A stretch of 8,793 nt of DNA from Solirubrobacteraceae bacterium (GTDB lineage Bacteria > Actinomycetota > Thermoleophilia > Solirubrobacterales > Solirubrobacteraceae), in the NCBI GenBank assembly GCA_016462245.1, contig JAEMTR010000048.1, positions 1 through 8,793 of the forward strand, written 5' to 3'. The position numbers and the translations under genes were made by a program. Positions 7,629 to 8,793 of this stretch are shown here, piece after piece; the stretch's first letter is position 1; the number at the start of each line of letters is the position of its first letter. The notes beneath the pieces were generated by a model. It worked only from the letters and a program-made list of their open reading frames with translations, had not been told where the DNA came from and did no database searches.

Positions 7629-7637
7629 TCGGCGGCC
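7616..7637. terminator. Perfect inverted repeat over the helicase/birA stop codons, likely bidirectional terminator
   Basis: GGCCGCCG (7616-7623) and CGGCGGCC (7630-7637) are exact reverse complements separated by a 6-base loop that contains both stop codons (TAG of the helicase at 7626-7628, TAA of birA at 7625-7627 on the other strand). The stem is 8 bp and entirely G/C. There is no T-tract on either side, so it is not a classical intrinsic terminator. Its place between convergent genes suits transcription termination or mRNA 3'-end protection. Confidence 0.5.
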
Positions 7638-8341
7638 GCGGCGAGGTGAACCTCACCGGCATTCAGTTCCAGCTCCGAGCCATCGGCGCGCCGCACTAGA
7701 AGCGCGCCGTTAGCGCTGACGCCTAGCGCGGTGCCGCTTTCACTTAGCTCGCCCGCGTTCCAGCTGATCTGCTCGCCGACCAGAGCGTCACGCTGCTGCC
7801 AGAGAGCCAAAATCTCGTTGGTCGGTAGCGAGAGGTTCTGTTCCAGCGTGGCGATCAGCCGCTCAATTAGTGGCGCGCGCTGCTCGCTTCGCAACCCCAG
7901 CGTCGCCGCCCGCCCGCTCAACTCGCTTGGCAGCAGCTCAAGGTCGAGCGCGGCATTGAGGCCTACGCCGACGACCGCCCAGCTCTCCTGCGGTCTTGTC
8001 TCGCAAAGGATTCCTGCGACCTTTGCCGCCGGCCTTCCGTCGCTGGCGAGCAGAATGTCGTTCGGCCACTTAATCTGCGCCGTCGGCCCGCAAGTCTCAG
8101 CCACGGCGACGGCCGCAATCAATGGCAGCAGCTCAGGCGGGTCGCGCAGCAGCAGCGAGATCAGCACCGAGCTCGCTGGCGGCGCTACCCACTCGCGGCC
8201 TTGCCGGCCGCGCCCGCTGCTCTGGTGGTCGGCGCTGACGAGCGTGCCGTGCGGCGCCCCAGCGGCGGCCAGCTCGCGCGCGCGGTCGTTGGTAGACCCA
8301 ACCGACTTCAGATGCAGGTGCGGCGATCCGAGCTCCCTCAT
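7625..8341 (-). CDS. birA: Biotin--[acetyl-CoA-carboxylase] ligase, minimal type without repressor domain
   Basis: This ligase activates biotin with ATP to biotinyl-5'-AMP and attaches it to the lysine of biotin carboxyl carrier proteins, supporting acetyl-CoA/acyl-CoA carboxylases in the cytoplasm. The 238-aa product starts directly with the catalytic domain and lacks the N-terminal winged-helix DNA-binding domain of E. coli BirA, so it should not act as a biotin-operon repressor. Visible motifs: STND (16-19), adenylate-binding GRGRQGR (43-49; the family usually has GRGRRGR), KWPNDI (91-96), KVAGIL (107-112) carrying the ligand-contacting lysine, and VGVGLN (124-129). The C-terminal 50 residues fit the small SH3-like domain. 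The ATG at 8341 overlaps the stop of the upstream SAM hydroxide adenosyltransferase gene (ATGA), indicating translational coupling. The 3' end overlaps the convergent helicase by 4 bp. Confidence 0.96.
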   Translation of the reverse strand: MRELGSPHLHLKSVGSTNDRARELAAAGAPHGTLVSADHQSSGRGRQGREWVAPPASSVLISLLLRDPPELLPLIAAVAVAETCGPTAQIKWPNDILLASDGRPAAKVAGILCETRPQESWAVVGVGLNAALDLELLPSELSGRAATLGLRSEQRAPLIERLIATLEQNLSLPTNEILALWQQRDALVGEQISWNAGELSESGTALGVSANGALLVRRADGSELELNAGEVHLAAAAD

Positions 8342-8793
8342 CGCGGAGTGATCTTGACCTCATCGTCGATCTCCAGCCCTAGCAGGGCGGCGGCCGAACC
8401 GCGGTTCACGGCGACGGCGAGCGAGCGGTAAGCATCCTCGTAAACCAGCAGCGACCCGACCGGGACGTCGATGTAGCTGGTCACATACAGAGCTTCATTA
8501 CCGTTAACCGAGAGCAGCTGGCCGAGCCGCAGGCCGAAGGCTGCTAGCTCTTCATGCTCAACGTCGAGCGTGACGTTGCCGAAGGCGTCGATCGTTAGCG
8601 CGTGGGTGATCAGTTGGTCCCCTTCGGCTCTCGCCAGCGGCATCTCTAGCACGACCAGCTCGTCGGGATCGAGTGGCGAACCGCACTCTGAAAGGTGGCC
8701 TCCGGCGGCGAGGTGCCCGGCAACTGGCGCGAAGATGTCGCGCCCGTGGAAGGTTGCCGCGGTCGGTTCAAGCCGCTGCGGCGTGCCGGAGAT
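8338..8793 (-). CDS. SAM hydroxide adenosyltransferase / chlorinase-fluorinase-like (DUF62), N-terminal part missing
   Basis: This is a member of the family that includes SAM hydroxide adenosyltransferases, which cleave S-adenosylmethionine with water to adenosine and methionine, and the rarer fluorinase and chlorinase. The frame is open through the window edge at 8793, so only the last 151 residues are seen; an internal GTG at 8652 is not the start. The visible N-terminal part has TFHGRDIFAP (14-23 of the visible protein, bases 8725-8754), a hallmark near the end of the SAM-binding domain. Next comes the C-terminal barrel domain with IDAFGNVTLDV and, near the end, VNRGSAAALLGLEIDDEV, both typical. 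The halogenase-specific residues lie in the missing N-terminal part, but by frequency the hydroxide enzyme is far more likely. It is coupled to birA by an ATGA overlap, suggesting a shared transcript. Confidence 0.92.
   Translation of the reverse strand: MSGTPQRLEPTAATFHGRDIFAPVAGHLAAGGHLSECGSPLDPDELVVLEMPLARAEGDQLITHALTIDAFGNVTLDVEHEELAAFGLRLGQLLSVNGNEALYVTSYIDVPVGSLLVYEDAYRSLAVAVNRGSAAALLGLEIDDEVKITPR

Noticed and set aside
8338..8652. Stand-alone 104-aa protein starting at GTG 8652
   Set aside because: The same frame continues without a stop to the window edge and carries the TFHGRDIFAP motif of the DUF62 family, so this is only the C-terminal piece of a larger gene.

Overview
The window is a GC-rich (roughly 60-65% by eye), densely packed bacterial chromosome segment carrying ten protein-coding genes and almost no non-coding DNA. 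I see no tRNA, rRNA, CRISPR array, insertion sequence or phage gene. GC content, gene style and gene types (SAM hydroxide adenosyltransferase, separate BirA lacking an HTH, an acidic-insert SF2 helicase) would suit a high-GC actinobacterium, perhaps Thermoleophilia/Solirubrobacterales. That placement is an inference from style, not from a marker gene.

Layout. (1) Positions 1-1832, plus strand: the end of a peptide/nickel-type ABC importer operon. The first ATPase (OppD/DppD type) is cut by the window edge and lacks its Walker A. The second (OppF/DppF type) is complete and overlaps it by an ATGA. (2) Positions 1814-4875, minus strand: a tight five-gene run transcribed right to left: membrane-anchored TlpA-like thioredoxin, ElaA/YjcF-like GNAT acetyltransferase, AEC-family permease, D-aminoacyl-tRNA deacylase, and an unrecognised 204-aa acidic protein. 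The last gene runs tail-to-tail into oppF with a 19-bp overlap. (3) Positions 4876-5045: the only sizeable intergenic stretch (170 bp), divergent, with a possible plus-strand -10 element and an imperfect stem-loop. (4) Positions 5046-7628, plus strand: a large SF2 helicase (860 aa) with all core motifs, an approximately 80-residue acidic insert just before Walker A, a helical C-terminal region and a charge-segregated tail. (5) Positions 7625-8793, minus strand: a SAM hydroxide adenosyltransferase (DUF62, cut by the window edge) translationally coupled to a minimal BirA biotin ligase. The helicase and birA converge with a 4-bp overlap that lies in a perfect 8-bp-stem inverted repeat, probably a shared bidirectional terminator.

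How the genes work together. The two ATPases would power peptide import with permeases and a binding protein encoded upstream, outside the window. The five-gene minus-strand run looks like mixed housekeeping functions (redox, acetylation, export, tRNA proofreading) rather than one pathway. No convincing new defence or biosynthetic system is visible. The most unusual object is the helicase, followed by the DNA structures at its two ends.
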